NCBI GenBank assembly: GCA_018436095.1
Contig: JAHDMJ010000013.1
Location: 1-64,000, forward strand
From: Clostridia bacterium
GTDB taxonomy: Bacteria; Bacillota; Peptococcia; DRI-13; UBA5745
Length of the DNA stretch: 64,000 bases
Direction of reading: 5' to 3'
The translations under genes were made by a program, and so were the position numbers. Position 1 is the first letter of the stretch. Every line of letters starts with the position of its first letter. The notes below the pieces were generated by a model. It made no database searches, was not told the DNA's origin, and saw only the letters and a program-made list of their open reading frames with translations. Shown here one piece after another: positions 50,880 through 58,987 of the stretch.

Positions 50880-51087
50880 TTCTGCTGCCAAAGGCTCTTG
50901 CACTGTCGGCAAATTGTGAATTAGCGCCCTTCGCCCAATGGGGATTAATGGCCCGCACTGATTCGACCTCCTGTCTCAGCAGTGCTTTCCACGCCATCCC
51001 TGGCGTTCCAGCCATTAAAGCCCCATTTCCTCAGGGGCTAATTCTACAATTTGCCTCCAAGTGCCTTCGCCTTTGGCAGCAGAATCA
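50877..51087 (+). ncRNA. Structured inter-cistronic element, copy 2
   Basis: A near-continuous hairpin of 211 bases between ATPase and permease genes. Paired blocks from outside in: 50877-50895 with 51069-51087 (19 bp perfect), 50900-50904 with 51060-51064, 50908-50917 with 51046-51055 (10 bp), 50918-50925 with 51037-51044, GGGG 50940-50943 with 51021-51024, and TTAATGGC 50945-50952 with GCCATTAA 51011-51018. The head has hairpins GCACTG/CAGTGC and ACGCCA-TCCC-TGGCGT. The head matches 32245-32315; the arms do not. The element begins at the ATPase stop codon. Confidence 0.7.
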
Positions 51088-51099
51088 GTAATAAAATTA

Positions 51100-51145
51100 G
51101 TGAATTAGCGTCCTTCGTCTAATGGGGATTAATGGCCCGCACTTT
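51100..51145 (+). repeat. Partial third copy of the structured element
   Basis: gtgaattagcgtccttcgtc and taatggggattaatggcccg, ending cact, repeat 50916-50959 with three changes, then stop at the first head hairpin. It lacks a partner arm, so it looks like a truncated left half. Confidence 0.7.
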
Positions 51146-51184
51146 CGTAATAGTGAAAAACAATATTAATATAGGAGTTTGGCA

Positions 51185-54100
51185 GTGGAAGCAATGACGG
51201 CAGCAGGCAGAAAAAAGGCATATTGGAAAAATTGCTGGCGGGCTATTTGGGGTAACAAACGGCGTTCCCTGATGCTGCTGCTGATCACGGCCTTGGGCTC
51301 CGCTTTCTTTGTGGGGCTGCGCTCCACCTCTCCGGATATGAATTTGACTTTTGACCGTTATTTTGACAGCCAGGGTATGTACGATATTCAGATAGTCAGC
51401 AATTTAGGGCTGACTAAAGATAATGTGGAGGCTTTTCGAGGGGTGGCGGGGGTGGAACGGGTAGAGCCGGCTTATTCCGCCGACCTTTTTGCCCAGATCG
51501 GGGATGCCAGCTACCTTTTCCGTTTTCACTCCCTGCCGGAAAATGCTGAGCATATGCTGGCTGCTCCCAGCCTGCAGAAAGGCCGTTTGACCTTAATGCC
51601 CGGAGAATGTCTGGTGGATTACCGCTTCGCTTTAATGGCTCAATGCGGCGTCGGCGATGAGCTGACGATCTTTACCGGCGATGACGGGCCTGTTACCGAT
51701 TTTTTAACCCGAAAGACCTATACCATTGCGGGCTTGGTGGATTCTCCTCTTTATCTCTTGCCCAATTTAGGCTCTTCCAGTAAGGGCAGCGGTACCTTAG
51801 ACGCCTTTGCTTATTTGCCGGCAGAGGATTTTACTTCCGGCGTCTATACGGAGGCCCAAATTACTTTAACTAACCCCCGCCGCTACTCCCGCTTTGATCA
51901 ACAGTTCAAGGATATGTCCGGGGCTGTGGAAGACCGGCTCCAGGAGCTGGGAGACGAAATGGTCCAAAAGCGGCGCCGGGTCTTAGTGGCCCAGGGAGCT
52001 AGGGAAATCGAGGAAAGCCGCCGGGCTCTCCGGGCTTCCCGGGAAGAGCTGCGGCAGCAGGAAGAAGCTCTGGTCCGGGGAGAAAGGGACTGGCAAGAGC
52101 AGGCGGCGGAACTTAGTCAACAAAAGTATCAATTGAAGCAAGGTTTAGACCAAGGCCGGAAGATGCTCCGGGAGGGACGCCGGGAATTGGATGAGGCCCG
52201 CCGCAGCCTGGAGGCAGGTTTAGCCGCTTTAAGGCAAAGAGAAAAAAACCTAGCCTTAGCCATAGCTGCAACGGCGGCGGCAGCGGAAGACGCTGCCGGG
52301 GCTTCCAATCAGGCTTTCCTTACTGCTTTAGAAGAACAAAAAAAATCTCTCCTGGCTGCTCAGCGTCAGCTGGAGGAACAAGAACTGCTGCTTTTGCAGG
52401 AGGAGCTGAATATTCAGGCTGAAGACTATGGCCGGCAGGCAGGTCTTGGGGCCGCCCAACGAGAATTGGAGTTGGCGGCTGATGCTTTAGCTGACAGCCG
52501 CAATGCTTTAGAAGCAGGGAAAAGAACCGCAGAAACCTCTCTGGATCTGGCGGAAAAGGCTATACTCCAAGGCCAAAAAGCTTTGGTAAACTTCCCCGAG
52601 GGCAAGTGCTATGTTCTGGGCCTGGAAAAAACCATGGGCTTTGGCAGCTTTGAACAAGACAGCGGGCGGATCAATTCTTTAAGCTATACCTTTCCCTTGG
52701 TTTTCTTTCTGGTGGCGGCTCTGGTGGCCTTCACCAGCATGGTGCGGATTATTGAGGATGACCGGGCCACTGCCGCCGCCATGGTTTCCCTGGGTTACGA
52801 TACAAAAACCGTCATGGGGAAATATCTGGTTTATGCCTTAGCCGTAGCCGTTCCCGGCACTATTTTAGGTATTGCCATAGGCTACCGCCTGCTGCCCGTT
52901 ATTGTTTTTAACTTCGGCTACCGGATCATGTATCTTTTGCCGCCCATTCAGGTTCGCCTTTATGGGGGCCTTTGCGCCCAGGCCTTTCTGATCTGTATTG
53001 CCAGTGTGGTGTTGCCGGCTTTCTTCGTTTCTTTTTCCTTATACAAACAGAGCCCTGCTCAATTAATGCGGCCGAAAGCGCCGCAGAGAGGCAAGCGGGT
53101 CTTTTTGGAAAACATCAAAACCATATGGCGCTCTCTCAGCTTTTCCGCCAAAGTCACCGCCCGGAATATTCTCCGCTACAAAAAGCGTTTTGCCATGACG
53201 GTGGTGGGCATTATCGGCTGTACCGCCATTATTCTTACGGGCTTCGGCCTGCGGGACTCCATTAGGTCCATTACCGTCAACCAGTTTGAACGGATCTATC
53301 ATTTCAGCCTGCGTATCACCATTGCCGACGAGGCTAAAGGCTCTGAGCGTTCGGCCCTGGAGCGCTTTTTAACGGCAGAAAAAGAAATAGAAGCCTGGCA
53401 ATACCAGCGCCGGGAAAATATTGAAGTGAGCTTTCGTCAGAAGGAGGGCTCTCACGAAACCACCCTGGTGGTGCCCCAGGACCCGGAAAATTTAGGCCAA
53501 TTTATCCGTTTAGCGGAACCGGGCAGCGAAAAAACCGTCAACCCAACGGATAAAGGCGTGGTGATTACAGAAAAGCTGGCCTCTCTGCTAGGGGTCAAAG
53601 CCGGCGATACCATTACTTTGGAAGATGAGGATGATAAAATCTATCAGGTTCCCGTGGCGGCTGTTGCAGAGAACTATGTGGAGCATTTCCTTTATATGAC
53701 GCCGGAGCAGTACGGCTATGTTTTTGATCGAAAAATTCATTATAATACCCTGCTTTGCCGCACCCCGGCTCTCAGCCAAAGCCGCCAGGATGAGCTGGGA
53801 CTAGATATTCTGGATTTTGGCGGCGTCACCGCACTAGCCTATAATGACCGGGTCAAAGATTTTTATCAGGATATGATCGGTTCCCTTAACGTGGTGGTTC
53901 TCGTTTTGATTATTTCCGGCGCCTTGCTTTCCTTTGTGGTTCTCTTTTGCCTTACGGGCATCAATATTGATGAACGCAAGCGGGAATTGGCCACTTTGCG
54001 GGTTCTGGGCTTTTATGAAGAGGAAGCCGCCGCCTATATTTTTCGAGAAAACGTTGTTAATACCATTATCGGCGTAGCTTTAGGATTAGGCGCCGGAGTT

Positions 54101-54286
54101 TTGCTTCATCAATACATCATCCGGACGGCGGAAATTGACCGGGTGATGTTTGGTAAAAGTATCGCTTTACCCAGTTACCTTTTTGCGGCTGCCCTGACCT
54201 TTTTGTTTACCCTTTTTGTTAATACCGTAATGACAAAGGATATTCGCAATATCGACATGGTGGAGTCCCTGAAAAGCGTAGAATAA
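51185..54286 (+). CDS. FtsX-like ABC permease with extracytoplasmic coiled coil
   Basis: A 1033-residue permease. One N-terminal helix (SLMLLLITALGSAFFVGLRS), a large extracytoplasmic domain, then a long coiled coil at about residues 255-470 (rich in Glu, Arg, Gln, Leu), three helices of the first FtsX domain (about 500-640), a second extracytoplasmic domain, and the last three helices (900-1020). GTG 51185 has GGAG at seven bases; TTG 51179 is too close. It works with the ATPase and the adaptor as an exporter. The coiled coil may contact the adaptor or the cell wall. The cargo is unknown. Confidence 0.88.
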   Translation: MEAMTAAGRKKAYWKNCWRAIWGNKRRSLMLLLITALGSAFFVGLRSTSPDMNLTFDRYFDSQGMYDIQIVSNLGLTKDNVEAFRGVAGVERVEPAYSADLFAQIGDASYLFRFHSLPENAEHMLAAPSLQKGRLTLMPGECLVDYRFALMAQCGVGDELTIFTGDDGPVTDFLTRKTYTIAGLVDSPLYLLPNLGSSSKGSGTLDAFAYLPAEDFTSGVYTEAQITLTNPRRYSRFDQQFKDMSGAVEDRLQELGDEMVQKRRRVLVAQGAREIEESRRALRASREELRQQEEALVRGERDWQEQAAELSQQKYQLKQGLDQGRKMLREGRRELDEARRSLEAGLAALRQREKNLALAIAATAAAAEDAAGASNQAFLTALEEQKKSLLAAQRQLEEQELLLLQEELNIQAEDYGRQAGLGAAQRELELAADALADSRNALEAGKRTAETSLDLAEKAILQGQKALVNFPEGKCYVLGLEKTMGFGSFEQDSGRINSLSYTFPLVFFLVAALVAFTSMVRIIEDDRATAAAMVSLGYDTKTVMGKYLVYALAVAVPGTILGIAIGYRLLPVIVFNFGYRIMYLLPPIQVRLYGGLCAQAFLICIASVVLPAFFVSFSLYKQSPAQLMRPKAPQRGKRVFLENIKTIWRSLSFSAKVTARNILRYKKRFAMTVVGIIGCTAIILTGFGLRDSIRSITVNQFERIYHFSLRITIADEAKGSERSALERFLTAEKEIEAWQYQRRENIEVSFRQKEGSHETTLVVPQDPENLGQFIRLAEPGSEKTVNPTDKGVVITEKLASLLGVKAGDTITLEDEDDKIYQVPVAAVAENYVEHFLYMTPEQYGYVFDRKIHYNTLLCRTPALSQSRQDELGLDILDFGGVTALAYNDRVKDFYQDMIGSLNVVVLVLIISGALLSFVVLFCLTGINIDERKRELATLRVLGFYEEEAAAYIFRENVVNTIIGVALGLGAGVLLHQYIIRTAEIDRVMFGKSIALPSYLFAAALTFLFTLFVNTVMTKDIRNIDMVESLKSVE

Positions 54287-54303
54287 AAACAGGAGGCATG
54301 CAG

Positions 54304-55704
54304 GTGAACATTCAGGAGCTAATGGCAAAATGGCAGAGGGCAAAGGCCGGCCTTTCCCCCAAAACTATACGCAGAGCGGCGGTAATCACTATAGGAGCGG
54401 CAATGCTCATCTTATTCAGCGTTCTTTTCAATGCTTACCGTTCCCTTCCCCCTGCTGCCTACACCCTGCAGCAGATTAACCTGCGGCAGTCGGTGCAGGC
54501 TGAAGGCATGGTGGAAGCCGGAGAAAAGAGGGAGATCTATGCCCCTTCCAGCTTGAAGGTGCGGGAGCTGTTGGTGGAGGAAGGCCGTCGGGTGGCTGCC
54601 GGCGACTTGCTGGCAGTGCTGGACACGGAAACCCTGGAATTGGAGATCCGCCGGGGAGAGTTGAGCATTCAAAATGCCGAGGCTAATCTCAGCAGTGAAC
54701 AGCGTACTTTGGCTAATGGGGTAACCAATGCCCGCAACACCCAGGCCAGCGCCGCCTTATCCCTGCAAACCGCCCAGCGGGAGCTTGACGCCCTGCTGGC
54801 CCAGCAGGGCAATGAAGCGGCGGTGGTGGCGGCCAGGGCCAATCTGGATTATGCCCGGCGCACCTGGGAAAGTTACCAGGCTTTAGCGGCGGCGGAGGCT
54901 GTTTCCCGGGAAGCTTTAGCTCAGGCGGAAGAAGCTTATCATAAAACGGAGGCCGCTTATGCCGATGCGGTACAGGCGGCCAAGGATAATCTGGCCCAGG
55001 CCAGGGAGAATCTGGAGTCTGCTAAGATACGCCAGGAAAATGCGGCGGCTACCTTACAAGACGCCACAGCCCGCAACACGGATCCGGCGGCCATCGCTTT
55101 GGAACTGCAGCGGGTGGCTTTAGAGGAGAAGAAGCTGCGGCTGCGGGACGCCCGCGTTGTGGCGCCGGTTGCCGGACGCATTACCTATATGGCTGCTAAA
55201 GTGGGGGTCCCTGCCTCTGGCCTTTTGTTTGTTGTTGAAGATGATCAAAACTTGCTGGTGCGGGCCAGGGTAGAAGAATCGGATATGGCAGGCTTAACAC
55301 CGGGCCTTCCCTGCTTGATTCGGATTGCCGGTTCAGGCCGGGAATATGCCGGCCAGGTGCTTTGGGTGGCTTCTGCCGCTGAACGGGATGGCGCCGGAGA
55401 GTTTTCGGCGGTAACCGGCGATGAGGTGTTTTTTCCGGTGAAGGTTGGCTTTGAGAAAGTTGATGAGGGGCTGCTGATCGGCATGAATGCGGAAGTGGAA
55501 TTCATTCTGGCCCAAAAAGAGAATTGTTTCGGGGTACCCAAGGATTTGGTGGAAGAAATCCAAGGTGAGGCCTGCGTTTTTACCAGGAGAGGTTTTTTCT
55601 TAAAACCCATCCCTGTGGAAACCGGTTTGCAAACAGGAAAAATGACGGAAATCAGCGGCGGCGCTTTGCGGGAGGGTTTGCCTCTATATAAAAAGCAAGG
55701 CTGA
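54304..55704 (+). CDS. HlyD/MacA-type membrane fusion (adaptor) protein
   Basis: A 466-residue adaptor with an N-terminal helix (about residues 25-45), a biotinyl-lipoyl half-motif (REIYAPSSLKVRELLVEEGR), a long coiled-coil hairpin (about 115-265, with SREALAQAEEAYHKTEAAYA), the second half-motif (ARVVAPVAGRITYM), and a beta-barrel domain. AGGAGG at 54291-54296 points to GTG 54304; ATG 54298 would be too close. It links to the FtsX-like permease. Such adaptors occur in Gram-positive exporters too, so it does not by itself show an outer membrane. Confidence 0.9.
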   Translation: MNIQELMAKWQRAKAGLSPKTIRRAAVITIGAAMLILFSVLFNAYRSLPPAAYTLQQINLRQSVQAEGMVEAGEKREIYAPSSLKVRELLVEEGRRVAAGDLLAVLDTETLELEIRRGELSIQNAEANLSSEQRTLANGVTNARNTQASAALSLQTAQRELDALLAQQGNEAAVVAARANLDYARRTWESYQALAAAEAVSREALAQAEEAYHKTEAAYADAVQAAKDNLAQARENLESAKIRQENAAATLQDATARNTDPAAIALELQRVALEEKKLRLRDARVVAPVAGRITYMAAKVGVPASGLLFVVEDDQNLLVRARVEESDMAGLTPGLPCLIRIAGSGREYAGQVLWVASAAERDGAGEFSAVTGDEVFFPVKVGFEKVDEGLLIGMNAEVEFILAQKENCFGVPKDLVEEIQGEACVFTRRGFFLKPIPVETGLQTGKMTEISGGALREGLPLYKKQG

Positions 55705-55747
55705 AGAATTCGGGATGAGATGATTCGGGAGGATTTGAGGAGGCAGC

Positions 55748-56404
55748 ATGGTTAAGATCAAAGAAAAAAAGGCCCATACGGAGGAGCAGCTTTTGGAAGC
55801 CGCCTTTGCCTTGTTTGTGGAAAAAGGCACGGAGCAAACCACCATCGACCAAATAGTAAAAAGGGCCGGCCTGGCTAAGGGGACCTTCTATTTATACTTT
55901 CAGGATAAGCAGCATCTGCTCCAGCGGTTGGTTCAGGTTTATGCCGATGCTTTACTGGAAGAGGCCTGGGCGGAGTGCTTCCCCTCGTCGGGGGATTGGG
56001 ATATCCTTTCTCTGCTGACCCGCTTTGCGGATTGGCTGATTGATGCCTTTGCCCGGGACAGCCGTCTCATTCGCTTTATCCACCGGGATTTGTCCTTTCA
56101 GCTTTTTTCCAGCATTACCACAAAACCGATGAAGGAGATACCCCCTCATCTATTAGCGAATATCTCCGCCCCTGTTTCTCAAGCCATTTCCGAGGATATC
56201 CCCGCCAAAGCCCTGGACAAAATTATTTTCCTCCTGGAGAAAAGCGGTATTGTCATGAAAAACCCCAAAATTGCCCTTTTCATGATCATCGAATTAATTG
56301 TAGGTACTTGCTATCAGGCAATTATTTACGGCGAGCCCTTGGATATCCAGGAATTAAAGCCTCACCTTTTTGGGGCCATCGACGGATTGGTGCGCTGCTT
56401 ATAA
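55748..56404 (+). CDS. TetR-family repressor of the efflux operon
   Basis: A 218-residue TetR protein: HTH TTIDQIVKRAGLAKGTFYLYFQDKQHLL (in part) at about 30-57 and a ligand-binding C-terminal half. GAGGAGG precedes the ATG. It is the last gene of the exporter operon, and the promoter at 50098 has paired palindromes of TetR size, so negative feedback is likely. The inducer is probably the exported compound. Confidence 0.92.
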   Translation: MVKIKEKKAHTEEQLLEAAFALFVEKGTEQTTIDQIVKRAGLAKGTFYLYFQDKQHLLQRLVQVYADALLEEAWAECFPSSGDWDILSLLTRFADWLIDAFARDSRLIRFIHRDLSFQLFSSITTKPMKEIPPHLLANISAPVSQAISEDIPAKALDKIIFLLEKSGIVMKNPKIALFMIIELIVGTCYQAIIYGEPLDIQELKPHLFGAIDGLVRCL

Positions 56405-56439
56405 CGTCTCAGTAGAAAATTTTTCGACTGTAGAAAAGG

Positions 56440-57297
56440 TTGAGGAAGAGAAAGGGCGGGAAGAGTTTGGGTTTGCAGCAGAATGTTTTGGGTCAGAATA
56501 TTAAAGAGAATTTCAGGAATGATTTTGAGGAAGAATCCGGGGAGTCCTTGGCCGGGCAGCAAAAGGAAGCCTTTGACCTGGCCCGGGATAAAATCCTCCA
56601 TCAATACCGGGAAAGAAAAGGCATAGGCACCTTGGGAGAAAAAACCCTTCATGCCATTTTGAAGCATTATATTGAGCCAAATGAAGAATACCATGAGCAG
56701 CGCCTGGACTCTTTTGTGGCCGATATCTTTAAAGAGGGAGAGGTTTGGGAAATTCAGACCCGCAGCTTTGACAAGCTGAGAAAAAAACTGGCCAGTTTCT
56801 TAGACCGCCATCGGGTGACTATCGTTTATCCCCTGCCCCGGGTGAAATGGCTGATCTGGCTGGACCAGGAAACAGGTGAGGCCACGAAAAAGCGGAAATC
56901 ACCTAAGTTGGGCAGTGCTTACGACTGTTTTCACGAGCTTTACAAGATTAAAACTATGCTTTCCCATCCCAATTTGAATCTGCGGATAGTCCTGGTAGAT
57001 GTGGAAGAATACCGCTATTTGAACGGTTGGGATCAGGCAAAAAAACGGGGTTCCAGCCGTTGCGACCGCATACCCCTGGCGATTGGCCATGAAGTGCATA
57101 TCGCCGGCGGCGGGGATTACCAAAAGCTGATTCCTCCTGCCTTAATCCGGGACTTTACCGCTAAGGATTTCAGTAAAGCAGCAAAAACCAGCCCGGCCAA
57201 AGCCGGCTTGGCGTTAAATGTGCTGCGGCATTTGGGGGCTGTGGAAGCTGTGGGGAAATCGGGGAAGGCTATTTTGTACAGCCGGGTTGAGGGCTGA
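56440..57297 (+). CDS. Predicted PD-(D/E)XK nuclease-like protein
   Basis: A protein of up to 285 residues found in Firmicutes without a settled function. Residues about 60-125 have the signs of a PD-(D/E)XK fold: TLGEKTLHAILKHYI, then DSFVADIF with an Asp, and EVWEIQTRSFDKLRKKLASF with an E-x-Q core. The rest includes a variable middle (ATKKRKSPKLGSAYDCFHEL) and a C-terminal winged-helix-like part (FSKAAKTSPAKAGLALNVLRHLGAVEAVG). The start is unclear: TTG 56440 or TTG 56467, the latter just after GGGAAGAG. It is placed directly before the rplS promoter. DNA repair or RNA cleavage are possible; neither is shown. Confidence 0.55.
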   Translation: MRKRKGGKSLGLQQNVLGQNIKENFRNDFEEESGESLAGQQKEAFDLARDKILHQYRERKGIGTLGEKTLHAILKHYIEPNEEYHEQRLDSFVADIFKEGEVWEIQTRSFDKLRKKLASFLDRHRVTIVYPLPRVKWLIWLDQETGEATKKRKSPKLGSAYDCFHELYKIKTMLSHPNLNLRIVLVDVEEYRYLNGWDQAKKRGSSRCDRIPLAIGHEVHIAGGGDYQKLIPPALIRDFTAKDFSKAAKTSPAKAGLALNVLRHLGAVEAVGKSGKAILYSRVEG

Positions 57298-57354
57298 GAA
57301 GAACCCGATACGATCAGGGCCGGGAAAAAGAGATGATCAGTCCGAGAAAAAGGC

Positions 57355-57383
57355 TTGTGCTGTTCAGCTTTCTATGATAAAAT
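57355..57383 (+). promoter_or_regulatory. rplS promoter
   Basis: TTGTGC (57355-57360), 17 bases, TAAAAT (57378-57383). Confidence 0.65.
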
Positions 57384-57389
57384 ACATCA

Positions 57390-57479
57390 GTATTCGCCTG
57401 TTGGCAAGAACGGATGGTCCGCTGTCTTGATTTGATAGGCAAGGCATGAACATCTATGCAGGGAGGAGGATAGATAGTT
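57390..57479 (+). promoter_or_regulatory. Probable L19 ribosomal-protein leader
   Basis: The 90-base rplS leader includes GGTCCGCTGTCTTGATTTGA and GGCAAGGCATGAACATC shortly before GGGAGGAGG. These segments resemble the L19 leader of Firmicutes, an RNA that autoregulates rplS. The match is from memory and not from an alignment. Confidence 0.5.
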
Positions 57480-57821
57480 ATGGATTTATTGAGAAGTATT
57501 GAAGTTGGCCAGCTGCGCAATGACGTACCGGAATTCCGGCCTGGCGATACCGTCAAGGTACACGTTAAGGTTGTTGAAGGCGCTAAAGAAAGAGTACAGG
57601 CTTTTGAAGGCGTTGTGATCAAGCGCCGGGGCAGCGGCATTAATGAGACTTTCACCGTTCGTCGGGTTTCCTATGGTGTGGGCGTGGAGCGTTGCTTCCC
57701 CGTGCATATGCCCAGGATTCAGAAGATCGAGGTGCTGCGTAAAGGTAAAGTACGCCGGGCAAAGCTCTTTTATTTGCGGAACCTTTCCGGCAAAGCAGCC
57801 AGGATCAAGGAAAGATCCTAG
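57480..57821 (+). CDS. rplS: 50S ribosomal protein L19
   Basis: A 113-residue ribosomal protein at the 30S-50S interface. Family segments are [52 protein letters not shown] and [29 protein letters not shown] precedes the ATG. It is separated from trmD by an accessory region but is followed by rbgA and rnhB as usual. Confidence 0.98.
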   Translation: MDLLRSIEVGQLRNDVPEFRPGDTVKVHVKVVEGAKERVQAFEGVVIKRRGSGINETFTVRRVSYGVGVERCFPVHMPRIQKIEVLRKGKVRRAKLFYLRNLSGKAARIKERS

Positions 57822-57834
57822 TAGGGATATTGGG

Positions 57835-57868
57835 AAGCTGTCTTTCGAGACAGCTTTTTTCTTTTTTT
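57835..57868 (+). terminator. rplS terminator
   Basis: AAGCTGTC (57835-57842), 6-base loop, GACAGCTT (57849-57856), followed by TTTTCTTTTTTT. Confidence 0.88.
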
Positions 57869-57879
57869 GCATGCTAACT

Positions 57880-57898
57880 GCTAATTTTGCAGGGTGTC
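57880..57898 (+). repeat. Solitary degenerate copy of the 20-bp repeat
   Basis: gctaattttgcagggtgtc, preceded by atgctaact, resembles the inner forward copy at 39705 including its left flank (gctaactgct). No partner copies are near. Confidence 0.5.
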
Positions 57899-57979
57899 GG
57901 GTTATATGGATGCTGCCGGTTTTTCTTGCAAAATAGCATGGATATAATATGGTATATAATGGAAATGAAAGGGCAGAAC

Positions 57980-58987
57980 ATGACGATTCAATGGTTTCCC
58001 GGTCATATGGCCAAAACCCGGCGGCTTATGACAGACAACTTAAAATTGGTGGATGTGGTGGTGGAGATTCTGGATGCCCGTTTGCCCCAAAGCAGCCGCA
58101 ATCCCCTGATTAATGAGATCATTGGGGAAAAGCCCCGGGTATTGGTGCTGGCCAAGGCCGACTTGGCGGAGGAGGAGTTTAGCAAGACCTGGCTGAGCCA
58201 TTTCCGGCGGCAAGGCTTGGCGGCTGTAGCCTGTGATTTCAAGGGTTCTAATCCCAAGGGTGAGATCAAAGCGGTTACAGAGGCTATGAGGAGCCAGGCC
58301 AAAGAGATTCTGGCCAGGCGTCAGAGCCGGGGCATCAGCAATCGGGTGATCCGGGCTATGATCACCGGTATTCCCAACGTAGGCAAATCCACGATGATCA
58401 ATTTATTTGCCGGTAAGGCCCGGGCAGAAACCGGCGACCGGCCGGGAGTGACCAAGGGTAAGCAGTGGATTCGCCTGGAGCAAGATTTAGAGCTGCTGGA
58501 TATGCCGGGTATTTTATGGCCCAATCTGACAGATAAAGAAGGCGCCAGAAAGCTGGCAGTCACCGGGGCTATCGGCGATAATGCCTACTCCCAGCAGGAA
58601 TTGGCTTTATGGCTCATTGCCTGGTTGCGCACCCAGCGGCCGGGCCGGCTGAAACAGCGCTACGGCGTGGAGGAATCGGGACTGGAAGCCGATGTGGCGG
58701 AGCTCTTGGAAAGCTGGCAGGAGGAGCAGGCTATGCTGGCTCTGGACCGGTTGCCGGCTGATGATGAAGAAGAGGGGCGGCAGCAGCCTGATCTGCTGTC
58801 TTTGGCCATATTGGAGGCTATCGGCAGGCGCCGGGGCCTTTTACGTAAAGGCGGCATTGTCGAAAGGGACAAGACGGCCGTCATCCTGCTGGATGAGCTG
58901 CGGGCCGGCAAATTGGGCCGGATTACTTGGGAAGAGCCTAAGGAGCATTGCGGCGCTGCAGCGGCGATTAACCTGCCCGTATTATGA
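57980..58987 (+). CDS. rbgA: Ribosome biogenesis GTPase RbgA (YlqF)
   Basis: A 335-residue circularly permuted GTPase that acts late in 50S assembly. The motif order is G4 (VLAKADL), G1 (GIPNVGKSTMINLFAG), G2/G3 (RPGVTKGKQWI; LLDMPGILWP), as in the family. The N-terminus QWFPGHMAKTRRLM is diagnostic and fixes the start at ATG 57980; the open frame extends 93 bases upstream without support. The C-terminal part is longer than in B. subtilis (282 residues), with an acidic insertion (ADDEEEGRQQPDLLSL) before AIGRRRGLLRKGG. The stop overlaps the next frame. Confidence 0.95.
   Translation: MTIQWFPGHMAKTRRLMTDNLKLVDVVVEILDARLPQSSRNPLINEIIGEKPRVLVLAKADLAEEEFSKTWLSHFRRQGLAAVACDFKGSNPKGEIKAVTEAMRSQAKEILARRQSRGISNRVIRAMITGIPNVGKSTMINLFAGKARAETGDRPGVTKGKQWIRLEQDLELLDMPGILWPNLTDKEGARKLAVTGAIGDNAYSQQELALWLIAWLRTQRPGRLKQRYGVEESGLEADVAELLESWQEEQAMLALDRLPADDEEEGRQQPDLLSLAILEAIGRRRGLLRKGGIVERDKTAVILLDELRAGKLGRITWEEPKEHCGAAAAINLPVL

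Noticed and set aside
50877-51145. Insertion sequence or integron attC site for the hairpin element
   Set aside because: No transposase or integrase frame, no terminal repeats shared between copies, and no core-site motif; arms differ between copies.
54304-55704. Evidence for an outer membrane from the HlyD-type adaptor
   Set aside because: Such adaptors also serve Gram-positive exporters, and no outer-membrane gene is present in the window.
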